64,000 nt of DNA from Halomarina ordinaria (GTDB lineage: Archaea > Halobacteriota > Halobacteria > Halobacteriales > Haloarculaceae), in NCBI RefSeq assembly GCF_030553305.1, contig NZ_JARRAH010000001.1, positions 558,001 to 622,000 on the forward strand. The letters are read 5' to 3'. The notes below the pieces were generated by a model that was not told where the DNA came from, searched no databases, and worked only from the letters and a program-made list of their open reading frames with translations. Both the position numbers and the translations under genes were made by a program. This document shows, piece after piece, positions 34,051-43,931 of the stretch (positions within the stretch are counted from its first letter, which is position 1; each line of letters starts with the position of its first letter).

Positions 34051-34326
34051 CTACGTGCCGTTCCCGCCCGTGACGGGCGGACAGATGCTCACCCGGTCGT
34101 CCGGTGTCAGTTCCGCGTCGAGGTCCGCCCGCTTCCCGTCGTGGAGGACGGCCACCGAGGGGGGCGTCCCCTCGCCGTCGAGGAGTTCCCCGTCGAGTGC
34201 GGGGTAGTCGGCTTCGAGCGCCGCGAGCAGGTCACGGACCGTCGTTCCCGGGGCGACCGCCCGGTCGAGCGTCCGCTCGCCGACCCGCTCGCGGAACGTG
34301 GCGAACAACCTGAGTTCCACCTCCAT
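34051..34326 (-). CDS. MoaD/SAMP-like beta-grasp protein with C-terminal tail beyond GG
   Basis: 91-residue ubiquitin-fold protein (VELRLFATFRERVGERTLD; DLLAALEADYPALDG; VAVLHDGKRADLDAEL; DRVSICPPVTGG). MoaD carries sulfur to molybdopterin via a C-terminal Gly-Gly thiocarboxylate, and haloarchaeal SAMPs use the same tail to modify proteins. Here the diglycine is followed by Asn-Gly-Thr before the stop, so it is not terminal and would need trimming. The neighbourhood (iron alcohol dehydrogenase, tungsten-type aldehyde oxidoreductase) favours a role in pterin cofactor supply. ATG 34326. Confidence 0.85.
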   Translation of the reverse strand: MEVELRLFATFRERVGERTLDRAVAPGTTVRDLLAALEADYPALDGELLDGEGTPPSVAVLHDGKRADLDAELTPDDRVSICPPVTGGNGT

Positions 34327-34427
34327 GGTGGAGCGAGGGGCCGACGGGTGATGAACCCCGACCTCCTCCGAGCGGTTGGAGGGGGTCGACAGGTCGAAGG
34401 AGGCCGACCGGCGCAGTGCGAACCGTC

Positions 34428-35660
34428 CTACGACCGCCGGGGGCTGTCGGGTGCCAGCGCGTCGTCGTAGATGGTGACGAACAGGTCCTCGATCTCCTCG
34501 CGGGTGGGCCGACGCGGGTTGTTGTCCGGCGACCCGGAGTCGATGGCGTCCTGGGCCATCGTCCCGACCACGTCGAGGTAGGCCTCCCGGTCGGGAACGT
34601 CGCCGAACTCGTCGAGGTAGGAGGCGAGCGAGACGTCTTCACAGACCTGCAGGACGGCGTCGGCGGCGGCCTCGGCGGCCTCGCGGGTCGGCGTGTGCGC
34701 ATCGGCTGCACCCATCAGACGCGCGATTTCGGCGTACTTCTCGGGGGCCGCCATCACCGAGAACTCCATCACGTAGGGGAGGATGAGCGCGTTCGCGAGG
34801 CCGTGAGGGATGTGCAGTTGCGCGCCGAGCGGCCGGGCCATCCCGTGGACGAGCGCCACCGAGGAGTTGGTGAACGCCTGGCCGGCCTGGAGCTGGCCGA
34901 TCATCATCTCGGTGCGGGCCTCGATGTCGTCGCCGTTGGCCCACGCCTTCGTGAACGAGTCGCTGATGCGCCTGATGGCCGACCGGGCGTAGTCGTCGGG
35001 GACGCTGTAGGACTTCACGGAGACGAACGCCTCGATGGCGTGGGTGAGCGCGTCGATGCCGGTGAAGGCGGTGTGGCTCCGGGGGAGCGAGCGGGTTATC
35101 TCGGGGTCCTCGATGGCGACGGTCGGGACGACGTTCTGCGAGACGATGAGGAACTTCGTCGAGGTGGACTCGTCGGAGACGACGACCGACCGGGTCGCCT
35201 CGCTGCCGGTCCCCGCCGTCGTGTTGACGGCGACGATGGGCGGCGAGGGGTTCGGGACGCCCTCGTAGCCCGCGCGGTCGACGCCGTAGTCGCGGATGGA
35301 CCCGCCGTTGGCCGCGAGGATGCCGACCCCCTTGCCCGTGTCGATGGACGACCCGCCGCCGAGCGTCACGATGACGTCGCAGTCCTCCGACTCCCAGAGG
35401 GCGAACGCGTCCTCGATGTTCTCCACCGTGGGGTCGGGCCGGACGTCGGTGTAGGTGACGACGTCGAGGCCCGCGTCCTCGATGGTCTCGACGAGCGACT
35501 CGCCGTGGATGTCGAAGATGACCTCGCTCGCGACGACCAGCGCCCGGTCGCCGTAGGTGGCGGCGTAGTCGCCGACCTCGTCGGCGGCGCCGCTGCCGAG
35601 GACGACCTTGCTCGGCGAGACGACCAGTCGGGTTCCGTGCTGTAAGTCAGAGTCCGGCAT
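34428..35660 (-). CDS. Iron-containing alcohol dehydrogenase
   Basis: 410-residue group III dehydrogenase. NAD-binding is in VIVTLGGGSSIDTGKGVG and TTAGTGSEATRSVV. Iron ligands lie in FTGIDALTHAIEAFV (Asp/His), VHGMARPLGAQLHIPHG and a downstream Asn/His region. It oxidises an alcohol or 4-hydroxy-acid to the aldehyde with NAD(P)+, or the reverse. It is divergent from the aldehyde ferredoxin oxidoreductase (start about 140 bases away), so the pair could interconvert alcohol, aldehyde and acid. ATG 35660. Confidence 0.93.
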   Translation of the reverse strand: MPDSDLQHGTRLVVSPSKVVLGSGAADEVGDYAATYGDRALVVASEVIFDIHGESLVETIEDAGLDVVTYTDVRPDPTVENIEDAFALWESEDCDVIVTLGGGSSIDTGKGVGILAANGGSIRDYGVDRAGYEGVPNPSPPIVAVNTTAGTGSEATRSVVVSDESTSTKFLIVSQNVVPTVAIEDPEITRSLPRSHTAFTGIDALTHAIEAFVSVKSYSVPDDYARSAIRRISDSFTKAWANGDDIEARTEMMIGQLQAGQAFTNSSVALVHGMARPLGAQLHIPHGLANALILPYVMEFSVMAAPEKYAEIARLMGAADAHTPTREAAEAAADAVLQVCEDVSLASYLDEFGDVPDREAYLDVVGTMAQDAIDSGSPDNNPRRPTREEIEDLFVTIYDDALAPDSPRRS

Positions 35661-35801
35661 GGTGGCGGACACCACGGACCGGGGGGCCTACCGCTTTTCG
35701 GACCTCGTCTGACATGACCGCCGGGCGACCGAACGCACAACGCCTTTGCTCGCGGCGCCCGCTCCACTACGTACCATGGGTGACGACGACACGGCGAACC
35801 G

Positions 35802-37691
35802 GTGCGGACGGACGCGGGCGAGCCGCGGGGGCGGGCGGTGAGCGACCTCCCCCCGGTGTACGGCGGCGAGATACTCCACGTCCACCTCGACACCGGCGAG
35901 ACGGAGCGGGAGGCCATCGACCCGGCGGACGCCCGGCGCTTCCTCGGCGGGAACGGTTTCGCCGCGAAGCAGGTGTACGAACACGTCCCCGACGACGCGG
36001 ACGCCTTCGACCCCGAGAACGTCCTCGCGTTCGCCGTCGGGCCGATGAACTACACGCCCTTCCAGAGCACGAGTCGCGGCGTCGTCGGGTTCGTCTCCCC
36101 GATGACCGGCGGCTTCTTCGACTCCACGTTCGGCGGGACGTTCCCGCAGGCCCAGAAGACGACGGGCTTCGAGGTGGTGGTCCTCCACGGCGTCGCCGAG
36201 GACCTCTCGTACGTCCACGTCGACGAGGAGGGAGCGCGCCTGGAGGACGCGAGCGAGTTCGCCGGGATGGACACCTACGAGACGTGTGCGGCGGTCCGCG
36301 AGGCGGAGGGCCGGGGCCACGAGACGCACGTCGTCGCCGCCGGCCCCGCCGGCGAGAACCGGGTGCGGTTCGCCTGCCTCCTCCACGACGGGAAGTTACG
36401 GGAGGGCGTCGCCGGGCGCGGCGGCGCGGGGGCCGTCCTCGGGTCGAAGAACGTGAAGGCTGTCGCGATTCGGGAGGGCGAGTTCACCCCCGAACCGGCC
36501 GACGAGAGCGGTCTCAGGGAGCTCGCCAACGGGCAGATGGGCGAGCTGATGAACGAGACGGAGATGCTCCAGGAGTACGGCACGAGCGGCCTCGTCAATC
36601 CCATCAACGAGATGGGGAAACTCGGGACCCACAACTACCAGCACGAGCAGGCCGACGAGGCCGACGCCGAGGCGGTCAGCGGCGAGACCCTCAAATCGAA
36701 GTACGTCACTGAGGACACCACCTGCGCGAACTGCGCCGTCCGCTGCGGGAAGCACGTCTCCGTCCAGTCCGAGGGGCTGACCGAGGCGAAGATACCCGAG
36801 TTCGAGAGCCTCTTCGCCACGACGACGATGCAGGAGGTGTACGACATCAAGCGCGTGATGAAGGCCAACGACCTCTGTGACCGCCTCGGGATGGACACCA
36901 TCTCGTGGGGCGTCACGGTCGCGTTCGCGCGCGAGTGCAACGAACAGGGGTTGCTCGACCACCACGACTCGCCGCACCTCGACTTCGGGGACGCCGACGG
37001 TCTGGTCGAACTGGCCCGCCAGACCGCCCACCGCGAGGGGTTCGGCGACCGGCTCGCCGAGGGGTCGTTCCGCCTCGCCGCGTCGCTGGAGGACACCGAG
37101 AGCGCCGAGCGCTTCCTCCACGGCTCGAAGGACCTGGAGTTCGCCGCCCACTCCCCGCGGGGCCTGAAGGGGATGAGCATCGGCTACGCCACCGCGACGC
37201 GCGGCGGGTCGCACCACGACACCCGCCCGACGCGCCAGTACGGCGGCGAGCACGACGAGACCACCGAGGGGACGCCCGAGTTCGCCGCCCGCTCGCAGCA
37301 CTACACCGCCCTCGGCGACTCGCTCACCCAGTGTCGGTTCGTCAGCGAGGGGGGCTGGGGCAAGGAGGTGAACGAGAACTACCGCGACGCCCTCAGCCTC
37401 GCGACCGGGTGGGACCTCTCGGTCGACGACGTCGAGGAAATCGGCGAGCGGGTGTACAACCTCGAACGCCTCATCAACGTCCGGCGGGGCGTCGCCAGAC
37501 GGGAGACGGACACGCTCTCGCATCGCGTCACGCACGAACCCATCCCCGACGGCCCCTCGGAGGGGATGTACTGTCCGCCCGAGGAACTCGACGCGATGCT
37601 CACCGAGTACTACGACGTCCGGGGCTGGGACGACGACGGGACGCCCACCGAGGCGACGCTCTCCCGCCTCGACATGGGCGAGTTCGCCTGA
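35802..37691 (+). CDS. Tungsten-type aldehyde ferredoxin oxidoreductase
   Basis: Oxidises aldehydes to acids with ferredoxin at a bis-pterin tungsten centre and one 4Fe-4S cluster. 629 residues (617 from GTG 35838). The N-terminal domain has RRFLGGNGFAAKQVYEHVP, the family's LGGNG motif, and FVSPMTGGFFDSTFGG. Cluster ligands are Cys-x2-Cys-x3-Cys in TTCANCAVRCGKH (about residue 310), with the fourth Cys in NDLCDRLGMDT. The C-terminal pterin-binding region includes SPRGLKGMSIGYATATRGG. Lack of GTG-distinguishing signals leaves the start uncertain. An adjacent MoaD-like gene and a divergent alcohol dehydrogenase suggest a small aldehyde module. Confidence 0.93.
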   Translation: MRTDAGEPRGRAVSDLPPVYGGEILHVHLDTGETEREAIDPADARRFLGGNGFAAKQVYEHVPDDADAFDPENVLAFAVGPMNYTPFQSTSRGVVGFVSPMTGGFFDSTFGGTFPQAQKTTGFEVVVLHGVAEDLSYVHVDEEGARLEDASEFAGMDTYETCAAVREAEGRGHETHVVAAGPAGENRVRFACLLHDGKLREGVAGRGGAGAVLGSKNVKAVAIREGEFTPEPADESGLRELANGQMGELMNETEMLQEYGTSGLVNPINEMGKLGTHNYQHEQADEADAEAVSGETLKSKYVTEDTTCANCAVRCGKHVSVQSEGLTEAKIPEFESLFATTTMQEVYDIKRVMKANDLCDRLGMDTISWGVTVAFARECNEQGLLDHHDSPHLDFGDADGLVELARQTAHREGFGDRLAEGSFRLAASLEDTESAERFLHGSKDLEFAAHSPRGLKGMSIGYATATRGGSHHDTRPTRQYGGEHDETTEGTPEFAARSQHYTALGDSLTQCRFVSEGGWGKEVNENYRDALSLATGWDLSVDDVEEIGERVYNLERLINVRRGVARRETDTLSHRVTHEPIPDGPSEGMYCPPEELDAMLTEYYDVRGWDDDGTPTEATLSRLDMGEFA

Positions 37692-37738
37692 GGCGACCCG
37701 GGGGAAACGGTGAAGCGACCTCCGTGCGAGGGGTCACC

Positions 37739-38233
37739 ATGACAAACGTCGGCGACGAGGCACCCGACTTCACGGTACCGAAGGCGGGCGGCGAGGCGTA
37801 CAACGACCTCGAGGCGTTCACGCTCTCGGAGGCAGTGAGCGAGGGCCCGACGGTCCTCGCCTTCTACCCGGCCGCGTTCACCAGCGGTTGTACCGCGGAG
37901 ATGTGCGCCTTCCGGGACTCGATGGGGCTGTTCGACGACCTCGACGCGCGAGTGTACGGGGTCAGCGTCGACCTCCCGTTCGCCCAGAACATCTGGATAC
38001 GGGCGGAGAACCTGAACTTCCCGATGCTCTCGGACTGGACCCACGAGGTCATCCACGCCTACGACGTGGTGCTCGACGACATGTATGGGATGATAGAGGT
38101 CGCCCAGCGGAGCGTCTTCGTCGTCGATACCGACGGCGTCGTCACGTACCGCTGGGTTCGCGGCGACGAGAACCCCGACTTCGAGGAACTGGTCGGCGAA
38201 GTCGGAGACGCCGTCGAGGAGGCGGCACGCTGA
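37739..38233 (+). CDS. Peroxiredoxin
   Basis: 164-residue AhpC/TSA thiol peroxidase. The peroxidatic Cys is in [15 protein letters not shown], with a second Cys five residues later. Other features are [16 protein letters not shown] and [20 protein letters not shown] 37739, 47 bases after the aldehyde oxidoreductase stop, so it may be cotranscribed and protect the oxygen-sensitive enzyme. That link is inference. It is distinct from the peroxiredoxin at 17.8 kb. Confidence 0.93.
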   Translation: MTNVGDEAPDFTVPKAGGEAYNDLEAFTLSEAVSEGPTVLAFYPAAFTSGCTAEMCAFRDSMGLFDDLDARVYGVSVDLPFAQNIWIRAENLNFPMLSDWTHEVIHAYDVVLDDMYGMIEVAQRSVFVVDTDGVVTYRWVRGDENPDFEELVGEVGDAVEEAAR

Positions 38234-38352
38234 GGCGGGGCGCACTCGTCGACCTCTCGGCCATTTCGATATAGCAGCTGTTAATACACGAGTTCGTGAA
38301 TATCGGCGACGGATAACCAAATCATTACGTCGCTGGCCCCGAGGTGTCGGGT

Positions 38353-39444
38353 ATGGCCCTTCGCAAACCGCCGCTGTGGGACGTCCACGCCGAGCGGGAC
38401 GCCACGTTCACGGAGTTCGGCGGCTGGGACATGCCGGTGGAGTTCGACTCCATCCGGACCGAACACGAGGCCGTCCGCGAGACTGTCGGTCTCTTCGACG
38501 TCTCGCACATGGGCGAACTCGAGGTCCGAGGCCCCGACGCCGCGGCCCTCATGCAACGGCTCACCACCAACGACGTCTCCCGACTCGCGCCGGGCGAGGG
38601 CCAGTACTCGGCCATCACCGACAGCGAGGGCGTCATCCTCGACGACACCATCGTCTACGCGCTCCCGGAGGCGCGCCAGCCCGACACCGGCGAGGGCTTC
38701 CTGTTCATCCCGAACGCGGGCCACGACGGGGAGATGGAAGCGCGGTGGGTCGACCACCGCGACGAGTGGGACCTCGACTGCGAGGTCGAGAACCGAACCG
38801 CCGAGTACGCGATGGTCGCGCTCCAGGGTCCAGACAGCGAGGACCTCCTCGCCGACGCCGCGGGCGAGGCCGTCCGCGACGTGGCCCCCTTCGACTTCGT
38901 CGAGGCCGATATCGAGGGCGTTCCGGTCCTCGCGGCCCGGAGCGGCTACACGGGCGAGGACGGCTTCGAACTCCTCTGTCCGTGGGACGACGCCGAGGCC
39001 GTCTGGTCGGCGCTCCCCTGTCAGCCCTGCGGCCTCGGCGCGCGGGACACCCTCCGACTGGAGAAGGGCTTCCTCCTCTCGGGGCAGGACTTCGACGCCG
39101 AGTCGAACCCGCGGACGCCCTACGAGGCCGGCATCGACTTCGTCGTCGCCCTCGACACGGACTTCGTCGGGCGCGACGCGCTGGCCGACGCCACCGACCC
39201 CGACGAGCGGTTCGTCGGCTTCGAACTCCGAGAGCGGGGGATTCCCCGGGGCGGGTACGACATCACCGACGCCGAGGGGACCGTCATCGGGACCGTCACC
39301 AGCGGGACGATGAGTCCCTCGCTGGGCGAGGGCATCGGCCTCGGCTACGTCCCGCGCGAGTTCGCAGCCCCCGGCACCGACATCGGCATCGTGGTCCGCG
39401 GCCAGCGGAAAGACGCACGCATCACCGACATACCCTTCCTATGA
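38353..39444 (+). CDS. gcvT: Aminomethyltransferase (T-protein)
   Basis: Transfers the methylene of aminomethyl-lipoyl-GcvH to tetrahydrofolate and releases ammonia. 363 residues from ATG 38353 (GTG 38344 possible). Landmarks are [31 protein letters not shown], the folate-binding Asp region [13 protein letters not shown] and [14 protein letters not shown]. The stop overlaps the gcvH start (ATGA), so the two are coupled. It lies 10 kb from gcvPA-gcvPB, a split arrangement. Confidence 0.96.
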   Translation: MALRKPPLWDVHAERDATFTEFGGWDMPVEFDSIRTEHEAVRETVGLFDVSHMGELEVRGPDAAALMQRLTTNDVSRLAPGEGQYSAITDSEGVILDDTIVYALPEARQPDTGEGFLFIPNAGHDGEMEARWVDHRDEWDLDCEVENRTAEYAMVALQGPDSEDLLADAAGEAVRDVAPFDFVEADIEGVPVLAARSGYTGEDGFELLCPWDDAEAVWSALPCQPCGLGARDTLRLEKGFLLSGQDFDAESNPRTPYEAGIDFVVALDTDFVGRDALADATDPDERFVGFELRERGIPRGGYDITDAEGTVIGTVTSGTMSPSLGEGIGLGYVPREFAAPGTDIGIVVRGQRKDARITDIPFL

Positions 39445-39824
39445 GCTTCGAGATACCCGACGACCTGTACTACCTGGAATCGCACGAGTGGGCACGCATC
39501 GACGGCGACACCGCGAGGGTCGGCATCTCCGACTTCGCGCAGGACGAACTGGGCGACGTGGTCTTCGTCGAACTCCCCGACGGAGGGGAGTCCCTCGACC
39601 AGGAGGCGCAGTTCGGCGTCATCGAGTCCATCAAGGCCGTCTCCGACCTCTACACTCCCCTCTCGGGGACCGTGAGCGCGGTCAACGAGGACCTGTTCGA
39701 CGCGCCGGAACTCGTCAACGAGGACCCCTTCGGCGACGGCTGGCTGCTCGAACTCGAAGGCGTAGACGAGGACGAACTCGACGCACTCCTCACGCCCGAG
39801 GCGTACGAAGAACAGATCGCCTGA
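39441..39824 (+). CDS. gcvH: Glycine cleavage system H protein
   Basis: 127-residue lipoyl carrier that shuttles the aminomethyl group between P-, T- and L-proteins. The lipoylated lysine is in [13 protein letters not shown]-terminal [11 protein letters not shown] and C-terminal [12 protein letters not shown] match the family. It overlaps gcvT. No lipoate ligase gene is in the window. Confidence 0.97.
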   Translation: MSFEIPDDLYYLESHEWARIDGDTARVGISDFAQDELGDVVFVELPDGGESLDQEAQFGVIESIKAVSDLYTPLSGTVSAVNEDLFDAPELVNEDPFGDGWLLELEGVDEDELDALLTPEAYEEQIA

Positions 39825-40084
39825 CTGCGACCTTCTCCCTCCGTCTCGCTCCCGTGGAGCGATGCGACTGGACGATGTATCTTCTACTGCTATACGAAGT
39901 ATCAGGCACACGTATTTATACGATACTAAAAATCTCACAGAAGATTCCATACCACAGTTGCGTCCGCTGTGTCAGCGATGAACGTATCGCGGCGAGGGGC
40001 GCTCGCGGTCGGTTCTGGGGGGAGGGACCCGACCCGCCGCGGTGAGCGTGCGGTTTCAAGCGTGCGTCCCCCGTTGTCGGGACG

Positions 40085-41215
40085 ATGCCGTTCGAGTTGA
40101 CACGAGACCAGCGGACTCTCCGCGAGGAGACGCGCCGGTTCACCCGAGAGGAGATAGCGCCCGTCGCGGACGAGTTGGACGCGAACCGCGAGTACCCCGG
40201 CGAGATACTGGACGCGCTCGCGGAGCGCGGGGTGACGGGGCTCACCGTCGCCGAGACGTACGGGGGGCGGGGGGCCGGCCCCGTCGAACTCGCCGTCGTC
40301 GTCGAGGAACTGTCTGCGGGACTGATGTCGGTCGCCGCGGCGCTGTCGTTGCACCTCGGCGTCGCCGAGGTCGTCGAGCGCTTCGGCACCGACGCCCAGC
40401 GCGAGCGGTTCCTGCCGGCGATGGCGGCCTTCGAGCGGGTCGGCGCGCTCGGCCTCGCCGAGGCGGGGGCGGGCAGCGACAAGGCGGCGATGGAGACGCG
40501 CGCGGAGCGAGACGGCGACGAGTGGGTGCTCTCGGGACACAAGCAGTGGGTGACGAACGTCGCGGACGCCGACGTCGTCCTCCTCTACGCGCGGACCGAC
40601 CCGCCCGAGGAGCGAGGTGGCATCAGCGCCTTCCTCGTCCCGGCCGGGGCGCTCGACGTCGTCCGCGAGTGGGACGTCATCGGTGGGCGCAGCGTCGGCA
40701 CCTACCGCGTCGAGTTCGACGGCGTCCGGGTGGGAACGGACCGTCTCGTGGGCGAGCGCGGCCGTGCGCTCGAACGGCGGGGGGCCCTCCGGACGGGCGT
40801 GAACCTCCCCGCGCGGGCCGTCGGCGTCGCCCGTGCGGCGCTCTCCGACGCCGTCGACTACGTCCACGAACGCGAGCAGTTCGGGCGGGCCGTCGAGGAG
40901 TACCAGGGCGTCCGCTGGCGCGTCGCGGAGATGAGCCAGCGCGTCGAGGCCGCCCGGTTGCTGACGCTCCGGGCCGCGAGTGCGGCGGCCCGCGACGCGC
41001 CGACCGCGAGCGGCGATACGAGCCTGGCGAAGGTGTACGCCACCGAGGCGGCCGTCGACACCGCTTCTGACGCGATGGGACTCCACGGCGGGGTGGGGTA
41101 CACCGGCGAACACAGCGTCGAGCGGTACTTCCGCGACGCGAAACTGCTGACCATCGCCGGCGGGTCGAACGACGTCCACCGCAACGCGGTCGCCGACGCC
41201 GCCTTCTCGCGGTGA
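40085..41215 (+). CDS. Acyl-CoA dehydrogenase
   Basis: 376-residue FAD enzyme introducing the alpha-beta double bond in acyl-CoA, a step of fatty-acid or branched-chain degradation. It has GALGLAEAGAGSDKAAMETRAERDG and KQWVTNVADADVVLLYARTD in the middle beta domain. ERRGALRTGVNLPARAVGVARAAL and GLHGGVGYTGEHSVERYFRDAKLLTIAGGSND (Glu base in the last stretch) complete the C-terminal helical domain. The AT-rich stretch at 39895-39945 probably contains the promoter. Chain-length specificity is unknown. Confidence 0.94.
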   Translation: MPFELTRDQRTLREETRRFTREEIAPVADELDANREYPGEILDALAERGVTGLTVAETYGGRGAGPVELAVVVEELSAGLMSVAAALSLHLGVAEVVERFGTDAQRERFLPAMAAFERVGALGLAEAGAGSDKAAMETRAERDGDEWVLSGHKQWVTNVADADVVLLYARTDPPEERGGISAFLVPAGALDVVREWDVIGGRSVGTYRVEFDGVRVGTDRLVGERGRALERRGALRTGVNLPARAVGVARAALSDAVDYVHEREQFGRAVEEYQGVRWRVAEMSQRVEAARLLTLRAASAAARDAPTASGDTSLAKVYATEAAVDTASDAMGLHGGVGYTGEHSVERYFRDAKLLTIAGGSNDVHRNAVADAAFSR

Positions 41216-41290
41216 CGCGTCGGCACTCGGCGTTCGGATAGGCGTTCGGTCGCGGGTAGTAATCGAGAGGAGTGGGTCGAATCGGGTGGC

Positions 41291-42568
41291 TCAGTCCTGT
41301 CCGGCGGGAGTGCCCGACGTACTCGGCGTGCCGTCCCGGACGCGCCGAATCTTCAACCGGAGCGCGACGGTCGCGAGGAAGCCGACGGCGAGGGCGCCGG
41401 CGACGACGTAGAACGCCGTCGTGTAGTTCCCGGTCGACTCGACGACGTACGCGACCAGCGAGGGGCCGGCGACGCCGGCGAGCGCCCACGCGGTGAGCAG
41501 GTAGCCGTGGATGGCGCTGAGCTCTTTCGTCCCGAACAGGTCGCCGATGTACGCCGGCAGGCAGGCGAACCCGCCGCCGTAGCAGGTGATGATGAGGAAC
41601 AGCAGGACGGCGAATATCGTCACGTTCGTCACCCGCGGGAGGAGGGCGAACGCGACGACCTGGATGGCGAAGAACAGGGTGTAGGTGTTCGTCCGCCCGA
41701 TGTAGTCGGAGCCGCTGGCCCACCCGATGCGCCCGAGGCCGTTGAACAGTCCAGTGACGCCGACGATGGAGGCGGCCGTCGCCGCCGTGGCGCCGGTGAT
41801 GGCCTGCGTCATGTTCGAGGCCACCGACAGCAGCATGATGCCGGCCGAGACGTTGATGAACATCATGAGCCACAGCAGGTAGAACCGGGGCGTCCTGAGC
41901 GACTCCCGCGCCCGCAACTGTGCGAGGTCGCCCCCCTCCTCCTCGTCCTCCAGGGCGTCCGGGTCGGCCCCCTCGGGGACCCACCCCTCCGGGGGCTTCT
42001 GCAGGTAACTCGCGCCGGCCGCCATGAACAGGAAGTAACTGGCGCCGAGGACGTAGAACGCGGTCGGGACGGACGTCGCCTCCATCAGGAAGGCGGCGAC
42101 CGGACTGGTGATGAGCGCGCCGGCACCGAAGCCCATGACCGCCATCCCGGTCGCCAGCCCGCGCCGGTCGGGGAACCACTGGACCAGCGTGGAGATGGGG
42201 GCGATGTACCCGATACCGAGGCCGACGCCGCCGACGACGCCGTAGGTCGCGAGGAACAGCGGGTAGTTCCCGAGCTGGACGCTGAGACCGGCGCCGACGG
42301 TCCCGAGACCGAACAGGACGGCGGAGGCCAGCCCCGATACCCGTGGACCGTACTTCTCGACGAACGTCCCGAGGAAGGCGGCGGCCATCCCGAGCATGAA
42401 GATGGCGACGGTGAACCCGAGCGTGACGTCCGAGATGGCCCACCCCTGGGTCTCGTTGAGCGGGTTCTGGTAGACACTGTAGGCGTATATCGAGCCGATA
42501 GAGACGTGGATAGCGACGGCGGACAGCGCGATCAACCAACGGTTCTTCGACGCGGTTGTCTGTGGCAT
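41291..42568 (-). CDS. OFA-type major facilitator transporter
   Basis: 425-residue membrane protein with 12 predicted segments, oxalate/formate antiporter family. It starts NRWLIALSAVAIHVSIGSIYAYSVYQNPL, the signature opening. Other motifs are FVEKYGPR (loop 2-3), YIAPISTLVQWFPDRRGLATGMAV and a central acidic cytoplasmic loop (EGADPDALEDEEEGGDL). It probably moves a monocarboxylate or related anion. ATG 42568 was chosen because the upstream in-frame extension is hydrophilic and atypical. Confidence 0.9.
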   Translation of the reverse strand: MPQTTASKNRWLIALSAVAIHVSIGSIYAYSVYQNPLNETQGWAISDVTLGFTVAIFMLGMAAAFLGTFVEKYGPRVSGLASAVLFGLGTVGAGLSVQLGNYPLFLATYGVVGGVGLGIGYIAPISTLVQWFPDRRGLATGMAVMGFGAGALITSPVAAFLMEATSVPTAFYVLGASYFLFMAAGASYLQKPPEGWVPEGADPDALEDEEEGGDLAQLRARESLRTPRFYLLWLMMFINVSAGIMLLSVASNMTQAITGATAATAASIVGVTGLFNGLGRIGWASGSDYIGRTNTYTLFFAIQVVAFALLPRVTNVTIFAVLLFLIITCYGGGFACLPAYIGDLFGTKELSAIHGYLLTAWALAGVAGPSLVAYVVESTGNYTTAFYVVAGALAVGFLATVALRLKIRRVRDGTPSTSGTPAGQD

Positions 42569-42680
42569 CGGCTGACAGGACTCGTGCACAACTGTAATAG
42601 TTTGTGGCTTAGCGTACATGGTTGTACACTCGAACACCGTGAAAACACGCCGGAGTCGGCGGGTCGGTCGACCGGCGGAC

Positions 42681-43916
42681 TCACTCGCCGCGCACGACGG
42701 TCGCGAGTTCGTCCCGGTCGAAGAGGCGCTCGTCCTCGGGGACCTCGGGGTAGCTGTCGCCGTCCTCGTAGCCAGGCCACTCGCCGAACAGGTCCGGGTA
42801 CAGTTGCTTGGCGGTCATCTCCAGTTGGAAGAGGTTGACGATGGGGCCCTGGAAGGCGGTACCGGAGGCGTAGAAGCGGTCGTTCTCGACGGCCGAGAGC
42901 TGACTCCCGACGGGGTGGTCCCGGACCGTCTCCAGAATCGAGTCGAACTCGTAGAACGGTGTGATGGCGAAGTGGTGGAGGACGACGTCGGGGTCGTACT
43001 CCAGCATCCCCTCGAAGTCGTAGCTCGCCTCGTAGTTCTCGGCGTACGTCCGGTCGCTGTCGGCGAACACGTCCCTGGCCCCGAGCGGCGCGGTGTGCGC
43101 GCGGCCGAAGCCGGGGCCGTTTATCCGGTACGGCGAGAACCGTTCGTCGTAGAACGCGACCTGTCCGACGGTCGGCCGTTCGTCCTCGGGCGGGAGGGCC
43201 GACTCGATGGTCCCAATGAGGTCGTCGTGCATCGCCGAGAGCGCCTCGAAGCGCTCGCGCTCCCGGAAGACGTCGGCGACCTTCCCGCACAGCTCCCAGA
43301 GCGAGTAGTACTCGTAGCCGTCCCGACAGCCCTCCGGCGGTTCGGAGTGCTGTCGGCTGTATCGGTTGCCGAACCACGGACCGACGTCGCGCCGGACGTC
43401 CTCGACGTCGGCCTCGCTCCACGCGTCGAAGGTCATCGCCCAGCAGGGGTCCATCAGGTGGACGTCGCTGTCGAGTTCGTAGTACACCTCCTTGTCCATC
43501 CCCTCGTTGAACAACTGCGTGAGGCCGTCCACCTCGAAGGAGACACCGTCCAGCGCGTCGTAGAAGTACGCCGCCGTCTCGCCGTAGCCGTCCGTGAACC
43601 CGAGGGAGTTCACCGACGCTCCGTGGCCGAACGCGACGGCCATGTCCGCGTAGTGGGGGCTGTAGGCCATCACCGACTCGGGGACGGCGTCGAACTCGAC
43701 GTCCCCGACGGGCGAGAGCGTCACCGTGTACGACCCGTCCCCCTCGTCTCCGGTGTCGTTCGTTCCGTCCGTCCCGTTCGCCGGCCCACCGCCGGCGCTC
43801 CCGTTCGAGTCGCCCGCGCTCGGACCGCCGAGACACCCGGCGAGCAGTCCACCAGCCGCGATACCCGTCCCGCCGAGGAGGCGGCGACGCGTGAGTTCGC
43901 TGTCCGTCACCGACAT
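42681..43916 (-). CDS. Iron-siderophore ABC transporter substrate-binding lipoprotein
   Basis: 411-residue periplasmic-binding protein of the FepB/BtuF fold. It has a Tat signal TRRRLLGGTGIAAGG with lipobox LAGC, then a Gly/Ser/Asn tether, then SPVGDVEFDAVPESVMAYSPHYADMAVAFG. The C-terminal lobe contains DVVLHHFAITPF and VENDRFYASGTAF. It should deliver an iron chelate to a FecCD-type permease, but no permease or ATPase is adjacent. A perfect iron box overlaps the A of its start codon, so it is predicted to be repressed by iron. Confidence 0.92.
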   Translation of the reverse strand: MSVTDSELTRRRLLGGTGIAAGGLLAGCLGGPSAGDSNGSAGGGPANGTDGTNDTGDEGDGSYTVTLSPVGDVEFDAVPESVMAYSPHYADMAVAFGHGASVNSLGFTDGYGETAAYFYDALDGVSFEVDGLTQLFNEGMDKEVYYELDSDVHLMDPCWAMTFDAWSEADVEDVRRDVGPWFGNRYSRQHSEPPEGCRDGYEYYSLWELCGKVADVFRERERFEALSAMHDDLIGTIESALPPEDERPTVGQVAFYDERFSPYRINGPGFGRAHTAPLGARDVFADSDRTYAENYEASYDFEGMLEYDPDVVLHHFAITPFYEFDSILETVRDHPVGSQLSAVENDRFYASGTAFQGPIVNLFQLEMTAKQLYPDLFGEWPGYEDGDSYPEVPEDERLFDRDELATVVRGE

Positions 43917-43931
43917 TTAGGCTCGCCTAAA
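43916..43931. promoter_or_regulatory. DtxR/Idr-type iron box at the start of the siderophore-binding gene
   Basis: TTTAGGC-TC-GCCTAAA, 7-bp perfect arms. A degenerate second copy (GTACCTAAA, about 43959-43967) lies 30 bases further upstream. The first box touches the start codon, so occupancy would block a leaderless start. Confidence 0.75.

Noticed and set aside
34051-34070. Frameshift or sequencing error explaining the MoaD tail
   Set aside because: The codons after Gly-Gly read cleanly to a stop with no homopolymer to suspect, so the extension was kept as real but flagged.
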